DNA of 64,000 nucleotides from Coriobacteriia bacterium (GTDB lineage Bacteria > Actinomycetota > Coriobacteriia > Coriobacteriales > Eggerthellaceae): positions 62,001 through 126,000 of the forward strand of contig JAUMVJ010000003.1 of NCBI GenBank assembly GCA_030530215.1. Reading direction: 5' to 3'. Each line of letters begins with the position of its first letter. Positions within the stretch are counted from its first letter, which is position 1. Shown piece by piece: positions 1 to 8,330 of the stretch. Made by a program: the position numbers and the translations under genes. Under the pieces are notes generated by a model. It saw only the letters and a list, made by a program, of their open reading frames with translations, was not told the origin of the DNA and made no database searches.

Positions 1-210
1 GCCACGAACAAGCTGGTTAACGGTGGTTTTACCCGCCTCGTTGGGGCCATAAACCAGGTTCAAACCCAGCTTGAAAGGCCCTATCACACGATTGGCGAAG
101 GCACCGAAGCTCGTAAGCTTCACGTATTCCAAGAACACCGGGTTCGCATCGGTTTGAAGAGTGCGCTCGTTTTTATTTTTGCCGGCTGCGGCTTTATTTC
201 CCTTTCCCAT
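1..210 (-). CDS. SbcC/YhaN-like AAA ATPase, N-terminal fragment
   Basis: The gene begins with ATG at 210 and runs off the left edge, so only about 70 residues are visible. After a Lys/Ala-rich start they include a Walker A motif, GPNEAGKTT, preceded by a short beta strand (LGLNLVYG). This is the pattern of the N-terminal ATPase half of SbcC/Rad50 and YhaN proteins, which pair with a metallophosphoesterase to process DNA ends. The upstream gene on the same strand is that phosphoesterase, ending 8 bp before this start, which supports the pairing and an operon. Whether it is SbcC or YhaN cannot be decided from this fragment. Confidence 0.8.
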   Translation of the reverse strand, partial: MGKGNKAAAGKNKNERTLQTDANPVFLEYVKLTSFGAFANRVIGPFKLGLNLVYGPNEAGKTTVNQLVRG

Positions 211-218
211 GGTGCGCC

Positions 219-1469
219 TCAATCCAACAAATCCAAAACGATGGTCTTCGAGCGCTCGAGCATCTTCTCGGGTTTCAAGCGCACATTCATAGGAGTGCCC
301 AAGCCCAGCTCCTCGCATTCGCTTTCGAGGGCGGCAGCGGTGGCAGCCGGGTCTGCAGCCATGCTGTCGATGGTTTCAAGGAAAAGCGCCGAGAACAAGC
401 CTTCCTGCCTTAATTTCTGTTCATCAGTGGGCAGCTGAGTCTCGTTGCTGATTTCATCCACATAAAAGAAGGGAAAGCCCTCGTTCACCGAATGGCGTAA
501 ATCCTCGACAAGCTGATCGGTCAAACGCCTATGCAAATCGGTGCGACCCACCAGCTTCACGCGGAAAATCATTTCCTTGGCATGGGAATTCGAGTTAAGC
601 GCAAACTGCTTGTTGATAATGAGCTCGCGAATTTCGGAAATAGTCGCGCAATCCGAAACGTCGATCTTGAATTTTTGCCATTCGATGACCGCCGTGCTAA
701 TAAATTGCACATGCGGCGCGGCACCTTCTGTCAACGTGACCTTGAGCACGCCATGAGGACCAACCTCCTGCGCGGCCCTGCCTTGCGGGGCGCCCGAGTA
801 AGCGATGTAGGGATGCTCAACGCTAGGCAGCGCCCGGAAATGATGAACATGCCCAAGCGCCCAATAATCAACGCCGCGCGCGTAGAGGCTCTTAGGGTTA
901 ACTGGCGCGCGCGTGGGATCGATGTCCAAGCCGGAATGCATAACCCCCACCATGAAAGGTGCGGTTTTGTCAGTTGCTTGCTCCGCAGAAAGGCGATCAA
1001 TCCCCTCTGAAATATCCTCATCGCCAGGGAAAGAGGCATTCAAAAAGCCGCGACCTCCCAGCAAAGCCAAAGTCTCTCCTTCTTTCTCAAAAGCGAAGAA
1101 GGATGCTTTCTCGGCGGAAAACCAGTGCATGTTGGCGGGCAGGATGGAGTAATCATCATCCCAGCTCACGTAAGGGTCATGGTTTCCGTTGCAAAAGTAA
1201 ACCGGGATCGAGGCCTGGTTCAAGCGCTCCATCCCCGCTACGAACATGCTGAAATCGCGATAGCTCGGATGCGAGTTATCGAACAAATCGCCTGGCATTA
1301 CCACGAAATCAACTGTTTCGTTAAGCGCAAGATCAACAAGCTTCTCGAATGCAGCAGCCACGGCGCGCATCATCTTTTCTGACCACTGCTCTGACGAGGT
1401 GCGCAAACCCTTAAAGGGCGCACCGATGTGCAGGTCGGCTGCATGGATGAAAGTGACCTGGCGCGGCAT
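219..1469 (-). CDS. SbcD/YhaO-like DNA repair exonuclease (metallophosphoesterase)
   Basis: A 416-residue calcineurin-like metallophosphoesterase. The metal-binding motifs appear in order: ADLHIG (residues 11-16, D-x-H), PGDLFD (59-64), GNHD (95-98), MHSG, and GHVHH near residue 206. In SbcCD/Mre11-Rad50 and YhaO-YhaN complexes this subunit supplies the Mn-dependent nuclease activity on double-strand ends. The C-terminal 150 residues should form the capping and ATPase-binding region. The length fits SbcD/YhaO. It lies immediately upstream of the ATPase fragment at the window edge and 9 bp downstream of dnaB, so it may share the dnaB transcript. The family call is firm; the choice between SbcD and YhaO is not. 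Confidence 0.88.
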   Translation of the reverse strand: MPRQVTFIHAADLHIGAPFKGLRTSSEQWSEKMMRAVAAAFEKLVDLALNETVDFVVMPGDLFDNSHPSYRDFSMFVAGMERLNQASIPVYFCNGNHDPYVSWDDDYSILPANMHWFSAEKASFFAFEKEGETLALLGGRGFLNASFPGDEDISEGIDRLSAEQATDKTAPFMVGVMHSGLDIDPTRAPVNPKSLYARGVDYWALGHVHHFRALPSVEHPYIAYSGAPQGRAAQEVGPHGVLKVTLTEGAAPHVQFISTAVIEWQKFKIDVSDCATISEIRELIINKQFALNSNSHAKEMIFRVKLVGRTDLHRRLTDQLVEDLRHSVNEGFPFFYVDEISNETQLPTDEQKLRQEGLFSALFLETIDSMAADPAATAAALESECEELGLGTPMNVRLKPEKMLERSKTIVLDLLD

Positions 1470-1478
1470 AGCTGAATC

Positions 1479-2852
1479 CTAGTAATTCGAGTCGTCGAAG
1501 AAATCGCCGAACTTGGTGAATTCAGGAATGAAGGTGAGCTTGATGTCTTTGGTTGCACCGTTACGATGCTTGGCAACGATGAGCTCTGCGGTTCCCCAGT
1601 CGGGGCGCTTGTCCGATTCAGCCTCGGCCTCGGAAGTGGAACGGTCGATGAACATAACGATGTCGGCGTCCTGCTCGATGGAGCCCGATTCACGCAGGTC
1701 GGAAAGCATGGGGCGTTTATCGCCGCGCGTTTCGACCGAACGGGAAAGCTGAGACAAGGCAAGAATGGGAACGTTGAGCTCCTTTGCCAAAACCTTCAAG
1801 CCACGGGAAATTTCCGCGACTTCTTGGTTACGGTTGTTGGGATGGGGGATAACGGGCTGCATCAGCTGTAAGTAGTCGATGATGATGATACCGCGCTCGA
1901 TGTCGCGCATTTCGCGACGTGCCTTCGTGCGCAGTTCGGTAAGCGTGAGCGAAGGGGAATCGTCGATATAAAGGTCGCAATTGGAAAGCGAGCCGGAGGC
2001 GCGCACCAGGTCTTCCCAGTCCGAGTCTTTCAAAAAGCCACCGCGCATGCGATGAAGCTCGATGCCCGACTCCGCAGCAAGGAGACGCTGGGTAATCTGA
2101 ACAGACGACATTTCCAAACTGAACAGAGCAACCGTGCTCCCCAATTTAGCGGCATTGGTTGCCAGGTTCATTGCAAACGAGGTCTTACCAACGGCAGGAC
2201 GAGCGGCCAGAATGATTAAATCGCCGCCGCGCAGGCCATTGAAAAGCTTGTCGATATCTTTGAAGCCCGTCGGTACACCCTGCATGGAGTCGTCGCGCTG
2301 AGACATTTTGACGATTTCCTCAATAGCCTCAGCGTTGAGCTCCGCGATGCCTTTAAAGGTGGAACTGACGGTGCCTTCGGTAACGCCGAAGAGCTTTGCC
2401 TCGGCTTGGCTCACTAATTCTTTAGCATCGTTGGGGGAATCGTAGGCAAGTGCCTTGATCTCTCCGGCGGCGCGGAGCAACTGCCTGCGCAAAGCATCGC
2501 GGGCAACAATATCGGCATGATGCTGCCAGCTTGTGAAGGCAAAGGTGTTGTCGGCTAACTCCAGTAGATAACTCGAGCCACCTGCCTGCTCCAATTCGTT
2601 CTTGGAATTAAGGTAGTCGGCAACCGAAATGGCGTCGATGACGATGGACTTCGAGTTCATCTCGCGCATCGCCGCAAAAATAACCTGATGCTGATTCCTA
2701 ACGAAATCCTCAGGCTTAACCTTCAGGGATACTTCTTCGAATACGCCGGTAGAAAGAAGGCAAGCAGCCAAAACTGTTTTTTCCGCCTCGATGTTCTGAG
2801 GTAGAGAAGCTTGAGAGGTATCAGTTTGCTTGCCTTGAGCAAATTCCGGCAT
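1479..2852 (-). CDS. dnaB: Replicative DNA helicase DnaB
   Basis: A 457-residue DnaB helicase. The N-terminal domain begins PQNIEAEKTVLAA and covers about residues 15-125, a linker helix follows, and the RecA-like motor has Walker A AARPAVGKT near 216-224 and a Walker B strand ending IIIDYLQLM. DnaB unwinds DNA at the fork as a hexamer and recruits primase. The ATG at 2852 has an AAAGGGG ribosome-binding site; an upstream in-frame ATG lacks one and was not used. It follows the rpsF-ssb-rpsR-rplI operon, with a terminator and a 358-bp gap between, so it probably has its own promoter. No intein or frameshift is present. Confidence 0.95.
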   Translation of the reverse strand: MPEFAQGKQTDTSQASLPQNIEAEKTVLAACLLSTGVFEEVSLKVKPEDFVRNQHQVIFAAMREMNSKSIVIDAISVADYLNSKNELEQAGGSSYLLELADNTFAFTSWQHHADIVARDALRRQLLRAAGEIKALAYDSPNDAKELVSQAEAKLFGVTEGTVSSTFKGIAELNAEAIEEIVKMSQRDDSMQGVPTGFKDIDKLFNGLRGGDLIILAARPAVGKTSFAMNLATNAAKLGSTVALFSLEMSSVQITQRLLAAESGIELHRMRGGFLKDSDWEDLVRASGSLSNCDLYIDDSPSLTLTELRTKARREMRDIERGIIIIDYLQLMQPVIPHPNNRNQEVAEISRGLKVLAKELNVPILALSQLSRSVETRGDKRPMLSDLRESGSIEQDADIVMFIDRSTSEAEAESDKRPDWGTAELIVAKHRNGATKDIKLTFIPEFTKFGDFFDDSNY

Positions 2853-3116
2853 CAAATGCCCCTTTCGAATACGCATGCGCACCTATGGTGCCTGGAAGAA
2901 GATGTTAGCTGCTTTTCATTGTAACCGCCGAAAAGGCCGAATAGATTGAATCTAGATCAACTACATCGGCCTAAGAACTTACAAGGCAAACCCGCGAGGA
3001 GCAAAGAGTCAAGCTTGGATTCAAGCCGGAGGCAAACCGCCGACCACTCTCAGACTTTCTTGGCTTATAAGCTACTTTTTTAGCCTCATACACCACCCTA
3101 GCTTGGATTCCCTTTA

Positions 3117-3130
3117 GTTTCACGTGAAAC
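3117..3130. promoter_or_regulatory. parS site (perfect)
   Basis: The 14-bp palindrome GTTTCACGTGAAAC matches the core of the conserved bacterial parS consensus bound by ParB. It is intergenic, about 19 kb left of the putative origin, the outermost perfect copy on that side. parA and parB are encoded in this window. Confidence 0.9.
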
Positions 3131-3151
3131 CAAAGGAAAGGAGCTTATGAG

Positions 3152-3186
3152 ACAAAAAGGCGAACCCCGGAATCGGGATTCGCCTT
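3152..3186 (-). terminator. Intrinsic terminator of the rpsF-ssb-rpsR-rplI operon
   Basis: Read on the minus strand, arms AAGGCGAA (3179-3186) and TTCGCCTT (3157-3164) form a hairpin extended by CCC/GGG pairs, followed by a run of T. It lies 25 bp past the rplI stop. Confidence 0.85.
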
Positions 3187-3210
3187 AAGGAATATACGCG
3201 GTAGCGCTAT

Positions 3211-3747
3211 TTACTCAGCGTCAGCTTCCTCAGCGGGAGCCTCAACTGCAGCTTCCTCGGCCTCGACGACCTCTTCCTCAGCTGCGGGAGCAGCGAAGGT
3301 GGTCTCGTCGCCAACCAGAACGGTGACGGTAGCCTTGATGTCGCGGTAGAGAGCCAAGGTGACAACATGCTCGCCAGCAGTCTTGATGGCATGCTTGAGG
3401 TTGATGTCACGCTTGTTGAGCTCGATGCCGGCCTGCTCCTTGATTGCCTCGGCAATCTGAGCGGAGGTAACGGAACCAAACAGAACGCCTTCCTCGCCAA
3501 CGCGGGCGATGACCTTAACCTGAGCAGCCTCAAGAGCAGCCTTGGTTGCGGTAGCTTCAGCGATACGCTTCTCTTCGCGAGCAGCGATGTTGTGCTTGCG
3601 GTTCTCGAGCTGCTTCAGGTTGCCCTTGGTAGCGCGGAGAGCCTTCTTCTGGGGCAGAAGGTAGTTGTTGGCGAAACCGTCGCGAACGTCGATGACGTCG
3701 CCTTCGCCGCCCTTGCCCTTAACTTCGGTAAGCAGAATAACCTTCAT
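3211..3747 (-). CDS. rplI: 50S ribosomal protein L9
   Basis: A 178-residue L9. The N-terminal domain is typical (MKVILLTEVKGKGGEG, then a GFANNYLLPQKKA segment), followed by the long connecting helix and the C-terminal domain ending near residue 150. L9 binds 23S rRNA at the base of the L1 stalk and affects frame maintenance. Unlike the usual protein of about 150 residues, this one ends in a tail of some 28 residues made mostly of Glu and Ala. Acidic tails are seen on several actinobacterial ribosomal proteins; no function is assigned here. It is the last gene of the rpsF-ssb-rpsR-rplI operon, 13 bp after rpsR, with its own terminator. Confidence 0.97.
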   Translation of the reverse strand: MKVILLTEVKGKGGEGDVIDVRDGFANNYLLPQKKALRATKGNLKQLENRKHNIAAREEKRIAEATATKAALEAAQVKVIARVGEEGVLFGSVTSAQIAEAIKEQAGIELNKRDINLKHAIKTAGEHVVTLALYRDIKATVTVLVGDETTFAAPAAEEEVVEAEEAAVEAPAEEADAE

Positions 3748-3760
3748 CTGTTACCTCCTA

Positions 3761-4021
3761 TTAGCGATCGCGACGATTGCCACGGCTGCTGACTGCAGGC
3801 ACAACGTAAGGCATAAGAGCCATCTCGCGTGCACGCTTGACAGCGTTGGCGATGTCGCGCTGATGCTGAACGCAAGCGCCGGTCACACGACGGGGCTTGA
3901 TTTTGCCGCGATCGGTGACGTACTTGCGGAGCATCTGGGTGTCTTTGTAGTCGATGTACTCTGCGTGCTCTTTGCAGAACTGGCAGTACTTACGACGAGG
4001 TTGCTTGTTATGTTCAGCCAT
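3761..4021 (-). CDS. rpsR: 30S ribosomal protein S18
   Basis: An 86-residue S18. The N terminus has a Cys-x-x-Cys pair (KYCQFCKEH) and a further Cys in the [10 protein letters not shown] segment, consistent with at least a partial zinc-binding (C+) form. S18 sits on the small-subunit platform and dimerises with S6, encoded two genes upstream. It lies 18 bp after ssb and 13 bp before rplI, the standard order of this operon. The C-terminal extension past the conserved MALMPYV segment is short and Arg-rich. Confidence 0.97.
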   Translation of the reverse strand: MAEHNKQPRRKYCQFCKEHAEYIDYKDTQMLRKYVTDRGKIKPRRVTGACVQHQRDIANAVKRAREMALMPYVVPAVSSRGNRRDR

Positions 4022-4039
4022 TGTCTTGCCTTTCGGTGA

Positions 4040-4501
4040 TTAGAATGGGATGTCTTCGTCGTAAACCGAGGCATCAACCACAGGAGCCGCCTGAGGAACC
4101 TGGTAAGCAGGAGCCTGCTGCTGATAGGCGGGTGCCTGATAGGTAGGTGCGCCGTTGGCAGGAGCAGCACCGTTGCGGCTGCTCATGAATTCGATCTCGT
4201 CAACGATGACTTCGATCTTGCTGCGGCGCTGGCCGTCACGCTCCCACTGGCTCCAACGAAGCTTGCCTTCGATTGCGACCTTGCTTCCTTTGGAAATGAA
4301 GCGGGAAACGCTTTCGGCACGATTACCGAACATCGTACAGTCGATGAAGTTGGGGTAATCTTCCCACTCACCGGTCTGCTGGTTGCGACGACGATCGTTG
4401 ACAGCAACACCGAAGCTCAAAACGGAAGTACCGCTCGCAGTCGAGCGAAGCTCGGGGTCGCGCGTCAAATTACCGCTGATCAAAACCTTGTTGATGCTCA
4501 T
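4040..4501 (-). CDS. ssb: Single-stranded DNA-binding protein
   Basis: A 153-residue SSB. The OB-fold spans about residues 1-108 (MSINKVLISGNLTRDPELR, then the FIDCTMFGNRAE strand). A Gln/Ala/Pro-rich disordered linker follows, ending in the acidic tip DEDIPF, which in bacterial SSBs recruits repair and replication partners. It acts as a tetramer that coats ssDNA at the fork. The gene sits between rpsF and rpsR, the classic arrangement for the housekeeping SSB. The ATG at 4501 is well placed behind an AAAGAGGC ribosome-binding site. Confidence 0.97.
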   Translation of the reverse strand: MSINKVLISGNLTRDPELRSTASGTSVLSFGVAVNDRRRNQQTGEWEDYPNFIDCTMFGNRAESVSRFISKGSKVAIEGKLRWSQWERDGQRRSKIEVIVDEIEFMSSRNGAAPANGAPTYQAPAYQQQAPAYQVPQAAPVVDASVYDEDIPF

Positions 4502-4554
4502 TTTTATGCCTCTTTCGGTTTGCGAATTCCCATTCGCTTTGATGATTTCCTAGA

Positions 4555-4848
4555 TTAGTCGCGATCGGTGCGAGCAACGATCATGTGACGCTCGACTGCG
4601 TCGGTGATACGAAGAACACGGTTGAGTTCCTCGATGCTCTCGGGATCAGCATGGAAATCGATCAGGGTGTAATCACCGTCAGACAGGTTGTTGATTTCGT
4701 AGGCCAGCTTGCGCTTACCCCAGTTATCAACGTTATCGATGGTGCCGTTGCTTGCGGCGATAGTGGTCTCGATGCGCTTGAAAGCGGCGAGGCGAGACTC
4801 CTCATCGATAGACGGGGCTACAAAAAACAAGAGTTCATAAGCCTTCAT
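4555..4848 (-). CDS. rpsF: 30S ribosomal protein S6
   Basis: A 97-residue S6, first gene of the operon with ssb, rpsR and rplI. The protein begins MKAYELLFFVAPSIDEE and carries the conserved NWGKRKLAYEI segment; it folds as a ferredoxin-like domain that pairs with S18 on the 16S rRNA platform. A strong AGGAGG ribosome-binding site lies just before the ATG at 4848. In other bacteria S6-S18 binds its own leader RNA to control the operon; the 72 bp between the candidate promoter and the start is enough room, but I saw no clear copy of that structure. Confidence 0.97.
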   Translation of the reverse strand: MKAYELLFFVAPSIDEESRLAAFKRIETTIAASNGTIDNVDNWGKRKLAYEINNLSDGDYTLIDFHADPESIEELNRVLRITDAVERHMIVARTDRD

Positions 4849-4917
4849 CTTTTCACCTCCTCTGGACTTACGGCTCCGGGCGATAAAGGACAGTCCCGGA
4901 ACAGGAATAGCTTGATT

Positions 4918-4946
4918 AATCTATCAGACTATTCGTCCATTGTGAA
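4918..4946 (-). promoter_or_regulatory. Candidate promoter of the rpsF operon
   Basis: On the minus strand a TTCACA -35 box (4941-4946) and a TAGATT -10 box (4918-4923) are separated by exactly 17 bp. It is 70 bp upstream of rpsF. The boxes are near consensus, not perfect. Confidence 0.5.
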
Positions 4947-5125
4947 GAAAGTTTTTACCAACAGCGAAAACCAACACAATTCAGACCGATTTCCTTATTT
5001 GCATCCTATGCGGAAACTCTGATGAAAACTTGAAGAGCGTCTGAAGCCTTAATGAAACCCAGCTGAAAAGCTTCCCAAGTTTCACTGAATATTACTTGAA
5101 GGAAACAACAAGAAGCTTGCGAAGC

Positions 5126-5157
5126 AAAAAGAGGGGCACCGCTAAACGATGCCCCTC
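5126..5157 (-). terminator. Intrinsic terminator after the conserved hypothetical gene
   Basis: Perfect 8-bp arms GAGGGGCA (5131-5138) and TGCCCCTC (5150-5157) are followed on the minus strand by TTTTT. It ends the leftward gene at 5211-5789, 54 bp after its stop. Confidence 0.85.
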
Positions 5158-5210
5158 TCTAGTGATTCTTATATTCAAGAAACAGTCGCGCCAAAGTTGA
5201 TTGGCAGCCA

Positions 5211-5789
5211 TTATTCAGCAGCAGGAGTTTCTTCCTTCTCGTCGGCTTTAGCCAAAGCCTCCTCCATACGAGCCACTGCCTGCTCGGCGTTGAAGGCCCC
5301 GTGTGTGCTCACTTCACCGGTGCGTTTATCGAGCTCGGACTCAATCTCGAGTTCTTCCTTCAGGCGTGCCATGAAATTGGGGCTCTTGCCGATGTAGGTA
5401 ATTTCGTCGCGATAGATTCCGTCATCGTCATAGATGTAGCCGAAGGTGATGCCCTCATCTTCGCCAGGCAAACCGCATTCGGCAAGCAGGCAATCGACCT
5501 TGCCCTTATTGGTGTCAAGCTCGCCGTCGTAGCAGAATGCGTAACCGGTTGCACCACGCGCGCCCTGAACCTCAGCGCGCGCGGCATCGTAGGTTTCCTC
5601 GGCGCTGGGGCGCTCATGCGTTTCAATGAACAGATTTTCTTTAACCGCCAAAGCAGTGAAAGGAACAACGGCCTCGCCCGCGATCAATTTGTCGGCAGCT
5701 TCATCGAGCGCCGCCTTTGCAAGAGCCAAAAGCACAGGGTCAGCACCTGTGTATTCGTTGTTCTTAGGGTCAACCAGTCGATCAGCCAT
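5211..5789 (-). CDS. Conserved hypothetical protein, acidic, 192 aa
   Basis: I do not recognise the family. The protein is acidic and soluble-looking, with no signal peptide or membrane span. The middle (residues about 75-150) contains several Gly/Asp-rich turns and aromatic residues (GYAFCYDGEL, GYIYDDDGIYRDE), suggesting a compact beta-rich domain; the C-terminal 50 residues are a predicted Glu-rich helix ending EETPAAE. The ATG at 5789 has an AAAGGAT ribosome-binding site; reading further upstream would run into tRNA-Ser and was rejected. It is transcribed alone between two terminators. No function is proposed. Confidence 0.75.
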   Translation of the reverse strand: MADRLVDPKNNEYTGADPVLLALAKAALDEAADKLIAGEAVVPFTALAVKENLFIETHERPSAEETYDAARAEVQGARGATGYAFCYDGELDTNKGKVDCLLAECGLPGEDEGITFGYIYDDDGIYRDEITYIGKSPNFMARLKEELEIESELDKRTGEVSTHGAFNAEQAVARMEEALAKADEKEETPAAE

Positions 5790-5835
5790 GCACAATCCTT
5801 TCTCACACATGTCCAAACGCCCACATCTTAGTGCA

Positions 5836-5873
5836 GTAAAAAGAAATAACCAGAAACCTTTAGGTTCCTGGTT
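5836..5873 (-). terminator. Intrinsic terminator of tRNA-Ser(CGA)
   Basis: On the minus strand an 11-bp stem (arms 5863-5873 and 5848-5858, one G-T pair, TAAA loop) is followed by ATTTCTTTTT. It lies 10 bp past the tRNA 3' end. Confidence 0.85.
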
Positions 5874-5882
5874 AGTTACTCG

Positions 5883-5975
5883 TGGCGGAAGGAGAGGGAT
5901 TTGAACCCTCGATGCCGGGAATACCGGCATAACGGTTTTCGAGACCGCCGCATTCAGCCGCTCTGCCATCCTTCC
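5883..5975 (-). tRNA. tRNA-Ser(CGA)
   Basis: A 93-nt tRNA with the long variable arm typical of tRNA-Ser. The acceptor stem starts GGAAGGA, the anticodon loop is CTCGAAA (anticodon CGA), the T-loop contains GGGTTCAAATCCC, and CCA is encoded. It reads UCG codons. Confidence 0.95.
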
Positions 5976-5999
5976 AAATGGGGTTTTACCCCTTTATAC

Positions 6000-6022
6000 G
6001 GAAAAACGCCCTTCCGAGCGTT
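6000..6022 (-). terminator. Intrinsic terminator after tRNA-Ser(GGA)
   Basis: On the minus strand the short hairpin AACGC ... GCGTT is followed by TTT. It separates the two tRNA-Ser genes. Confidence 0.55.
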
Positions 6023-6070
6023 CCCCTTGCGGTTTCCCGCTATAGCAAAAACCCTTGCGGGTGAAATATG

Positions 6071-6163
6071 TGGCGGAGAGATGGGGATTCGAACCCCAGG
6101 TACCCTTATGGGGCACACACGATTTCCAATCGTGCTCCTTCAGCCAGACTCGGACATCTCTCC
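6071..6163 (-). tRNA. tRNA-Ser(GGA)
   Basis: A 93-nt class II tRNA with acceptor GGAGAGA, anticodon stem CACGA/TCGTG around loop TTGGAAA (anticodon GGA), a long variable arm (GTGCCCCATAAGGGTACC), T-loop GGGTTCGAATCCC and encoded CCA. It reads UCC and UCU. Confidence 0.95.
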
Positions 6164-6206
6164 ATTGGCTACACTTTTTCAAGTGCGATACGAGAGTATA
6201 CACAAA

Positions 6207-7007
6207 TTAATATTGGCTAACAAGCGAGAAATAGTCTCCTTGAGACAAAATTTTCAAAGGAACTTCGAAAAGCTCAGTCATCCGCTCGGTTGTAAGCACT
6301 TCGGATTTTTTGCCATCGGCGAAAACATGCGCATTCTTTATAGCCATAACACGATCGATCTCGGGAATGATGTCTTCGGGATAGTGGGTCACCAAAATAA
6401 TGGAAGTGCCTTTGGCGACGAGGTCGCGCATGGTGCGCCGCACGTAGTACATGCCCTCAGGGTCAAGACCCGAAGTAGGCTCGTCGAAAACCAGCACCTT
6501 GGGCTTGTGAATGAGCGCACGGGCAATAAGAACACGACGCGATTGGCCGGTAGAGAGCGTCATTACGTCGCGATCCTTGTACTCAAGCATTCCAACCTGA
6601 GCCAAAGCTTGCTCAGCAAGTTCGAAAGATTCAGGCGAAGCAGTGCAATGGTTGGGGATGCCAAGCGCACCGAACAAGCCACCAACCACAATTTCGATAA
6701 CCGGAAGATGAACGGTGATCTGGCTTTGCATACTCGACGAAACTACACCTAAATCTTTTTTCGTTTCAGCGAGGGTAGCGCGTGCGTTGCCACGATAAAG
6801 AACAGGGGGTTCCTCGCGCCACAAGGGTAAAACCTCACGCGTTATCAATTTAACGAAGGTGGATTTACCCGCTCCATTCGGACCGATAAGCGCAATATTC
6901 TCACCCTCCGCCAGCTCGAAATCTTCGATATTCAAGATTGCGCGCCCATCACGACGAACAATGGCGTTATGAATCTTCAAAAAAGGAACTTTAGAATCAC
7001 CGGACAT
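6207..7007 (-). CDS. ABC transporter ATP-binding protein (YlmA/ModF-like)
   Basis: A single ABC ATPase domain of about 266 residues. Walker A is GPNGAGKST, the signature LSTGQSRRVLIARAL, Walker B KVLVFDEPTSGLD, and the switch His lies in ILVTHYPEDI. The signature reads LSTGQ, not LSGGQ. The pattern resembles the single-domain ATPases YlmA and ModF. No permease gene is adjacent, so the partner and substrate are unknown. The ATG at 7007 is preferred over an upstream GTG at 7022. A terminator lies in the 67-bp gap from the parvulin gene upstream, so the two are not one operon. Confidence 0.85.
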   Translation of the reverse strand: MSGDSKVPFLKIHNAIVRRDGRAILNIEDFELAEGENIALIGPNGAGKSTFVKLITREVLPLWREEPPVLYRGNARATLAETKKDLGVVSSSMQSQITVHLPVIEIVVGGLFGALGIPNHCTASPESFELAEQALAQVGMLEYKDRDVMTLSTGQSRRVLIARALIHKPKVLVFDEPTSGLDPEGMYYVRRTMRDLVAKGTSIILVTHYPEDIIPEIDRVMAIKNAHVFADGKKSEVLTTERMTELFEVPLKILSQGDYFSLVSQY

Positions 7008-7023
7008 AAGAACTTCTTTCACT

Positions 7024-7057
7024 AAAGAACGAAAGGGCCGCTTTTGCAGCCCTTTCG
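7024..7057 (-). terminator. Intrinsic terminator of the parvulin lipoprotein gene
   Basis: Perfect 9-bp arms CGAAAGGGC (7030-7038) and GCCCTTTCG (7049-7057) are followed on the minus strand by TTCTTT, 32 bp past the gene's stop. Confidence 0.8.
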
Positions 7058-7088
7058 TTTAATCCATCACATTGAGTTTGCGCTGGGT

Positions 7089-8330
7089 TTACTTACTGGA
7101 ATCCGAACTTGAATCATCGGACGAATCGGAGGAATTATCCGAGCTGCTATCGCTGGATGAATCACTGGAAGAATCGTCGCTCGAGTCGCTCGAAGAATCA
7201 TCGCTAGAGCTGCCCGAATCATCGGAGTTGGAGTCATCCGAGCTGCTGGAATCGTCGGAGCTATCCGAATCTGAGCTCTGGTATTTGGTCATATCCAGGT
7301 TGTAAGGCACGTTTTCGGGCATATCATTAACCGTGATCTCAGCCTGCTCCTTGTACTTTTCGTACCACTTGTTGTATTTCTCGTCCTCGGTGTTGGATTT
7401 CACGATGGACTTAACATAGTCGGCGATCGCATCAGGATACTGGGAAACCTTGGTCTCGTTGCCAGTAGGGCTGAACTCATCGGTGCACTTGATGATGTGG
7501 TAGCCGTAATCGCTCTTCACCAACTTGGAAACCTGACCTTTTTTGAGCTTATCCAAAGCATCGGTGTACTCGGTCACGAAGTTGTTGATCTTATCCCAAC
7601 CAACATCACCGCCGTTCGAGGCGCTGGAGGTGTCGGTGGAATATTTTTTAGCGGCCTTCTCGAACGAGATCTTGCCGGAATTAATCTTCTTCAGAACCTT
7701 CTTGGCGGTTGCCTTGTCGTCAGAAGAGAAGAGGATATGAGAAGAACGCTTGGCGCCGTCAAGATAGCTGGCGTAAGTCTTCAACTGCTTGAGCAGCTTG
7801 GAATCCTTGACTTTGACTTCACCGACGACGTTTTCCTTGAGCTTATTGGTAAGCAGGCCGATCTGAACCGACTCGCGATACAAATCCTCGGAAGTGCCAG
7901 CATTGGACAGAGCTTCCTGCCATGCCTCGTCGGAATCGTAGTTGGCCTTCATTTCGGAGACCTTTTCGTCAACCTCAGAATCCTCGACGGTGATGTTCTT
8001 GGCCTGGCAAGCCTGCTTCACAAGCTCATTTTCCTCGTAGTGCTCAATCACCTGTGTGCGGACGGAGGAAGGATCGTAGCTGTTGGTGTTAAGCCATTCA
8101 CCCCAGGAATCATCGCTGGTGATATTCGAAGAAGTCCTGAAATCCTGGATATATTTGGTAACGGTGTCCTCGGCGATTTCGGTAGCTTCGGAAGCATCGG
8201 ACGCCTTAACAGTGGCAGCAACTCCACCGGTGTAACCATAATTCTGCGCGCTGCAGCCAGCGATAGCGAAACAGCAGGCAGCAGACAATCCAAGCGCTGC
8301 GAGCTTAGTTACGAGCTTGGTATTTTTCAT
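7089..8330 (-). CDS. Parvulin-type peptidyl-prolyl isomerase lipoprotein (PrsA/SurA-like) with Ser/Asp-rich tail
   Basis: A 413-residue exported foldase. A signal peptide with lipobox IAGC puts the lipidated Cys at residue 26. A SurA-N-like helical region covers about 45-190, and a parvulin domain about 195-290 (RSSHILFS, FEKAAKKYSTDTSS, GGDVGW, SDYGYHIIK). Such proteins help fold exported proteins at the outer face of the membrane. From about residue 350 to the end the sequence is almost pure Ser and Asp in SD/SDD/SSD repeats, a tail I do not know from ordinary PrsA; it resembles the stalk of wall-anchored Sdr proteins, but no LPxTG follows. It is flanked by its own terminator and a 270-bp upstream gap. 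Confidence 0.9.
   Translation of the reverse strand: MKNTKLVTKLAALGLSAACCFAIAGCSAQNYGYTGGVAATVKASDASEATEIAEDTVTKYIQDFRTSSNITSDDSWGEWLNTNSYDPSSVRTQVIEHYEENELVKQACQAKNITVEDSEVDEKVSEMKANYDSDEAWQEALSNAGTSEDLYRESVQIGLLTNKLKENVVGEVKVKDSKLLKQLKTYASYLDGAKRSSHILFSSDDKATAKKVLKKINSGKISFEKAAKKYSTDTSSASNGGDVGWDKINNFVTEYTDALDKLKKGQVSKLVKSDYGYHIIKCTDEFSPTGNETKVSQYPDAIADYVKSIVKSNTEDEKYNKWYEKYKEQAEITVNDMPENVPYNLDMTKYQSSDSDSSDDSSSSDDSNSDDSGSSSDDSSSDSSDDSSSDSSSDSSSDNSSDSSDDSSSDSSK

Larger units (their letters stand above)
2853..3210. other. dnaB-rplI intergenic region
   Basis: This 358-bp gap holds a perfect parS site (3117-3130), the rplI terminator (3152-3186) and a loose inverted repeat with arms AGGCCGA at 2934-2940 and TCGGCCT at 2966-2972, followed on the minus strand by TTTT. 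The repeat could be a second weak terminator or a control element for dnaB. No small ORF with a convincing ribosome-binding site was seen. Confidence 0.5.

Noticed and set aside
5790..5969. Upstream extension of the 192-residue hypothetical gene
   Set aside because: It would translate through tRNA-Ser(CGA) and its terminator; the ATG at 5789 has a ribosome-binding site.
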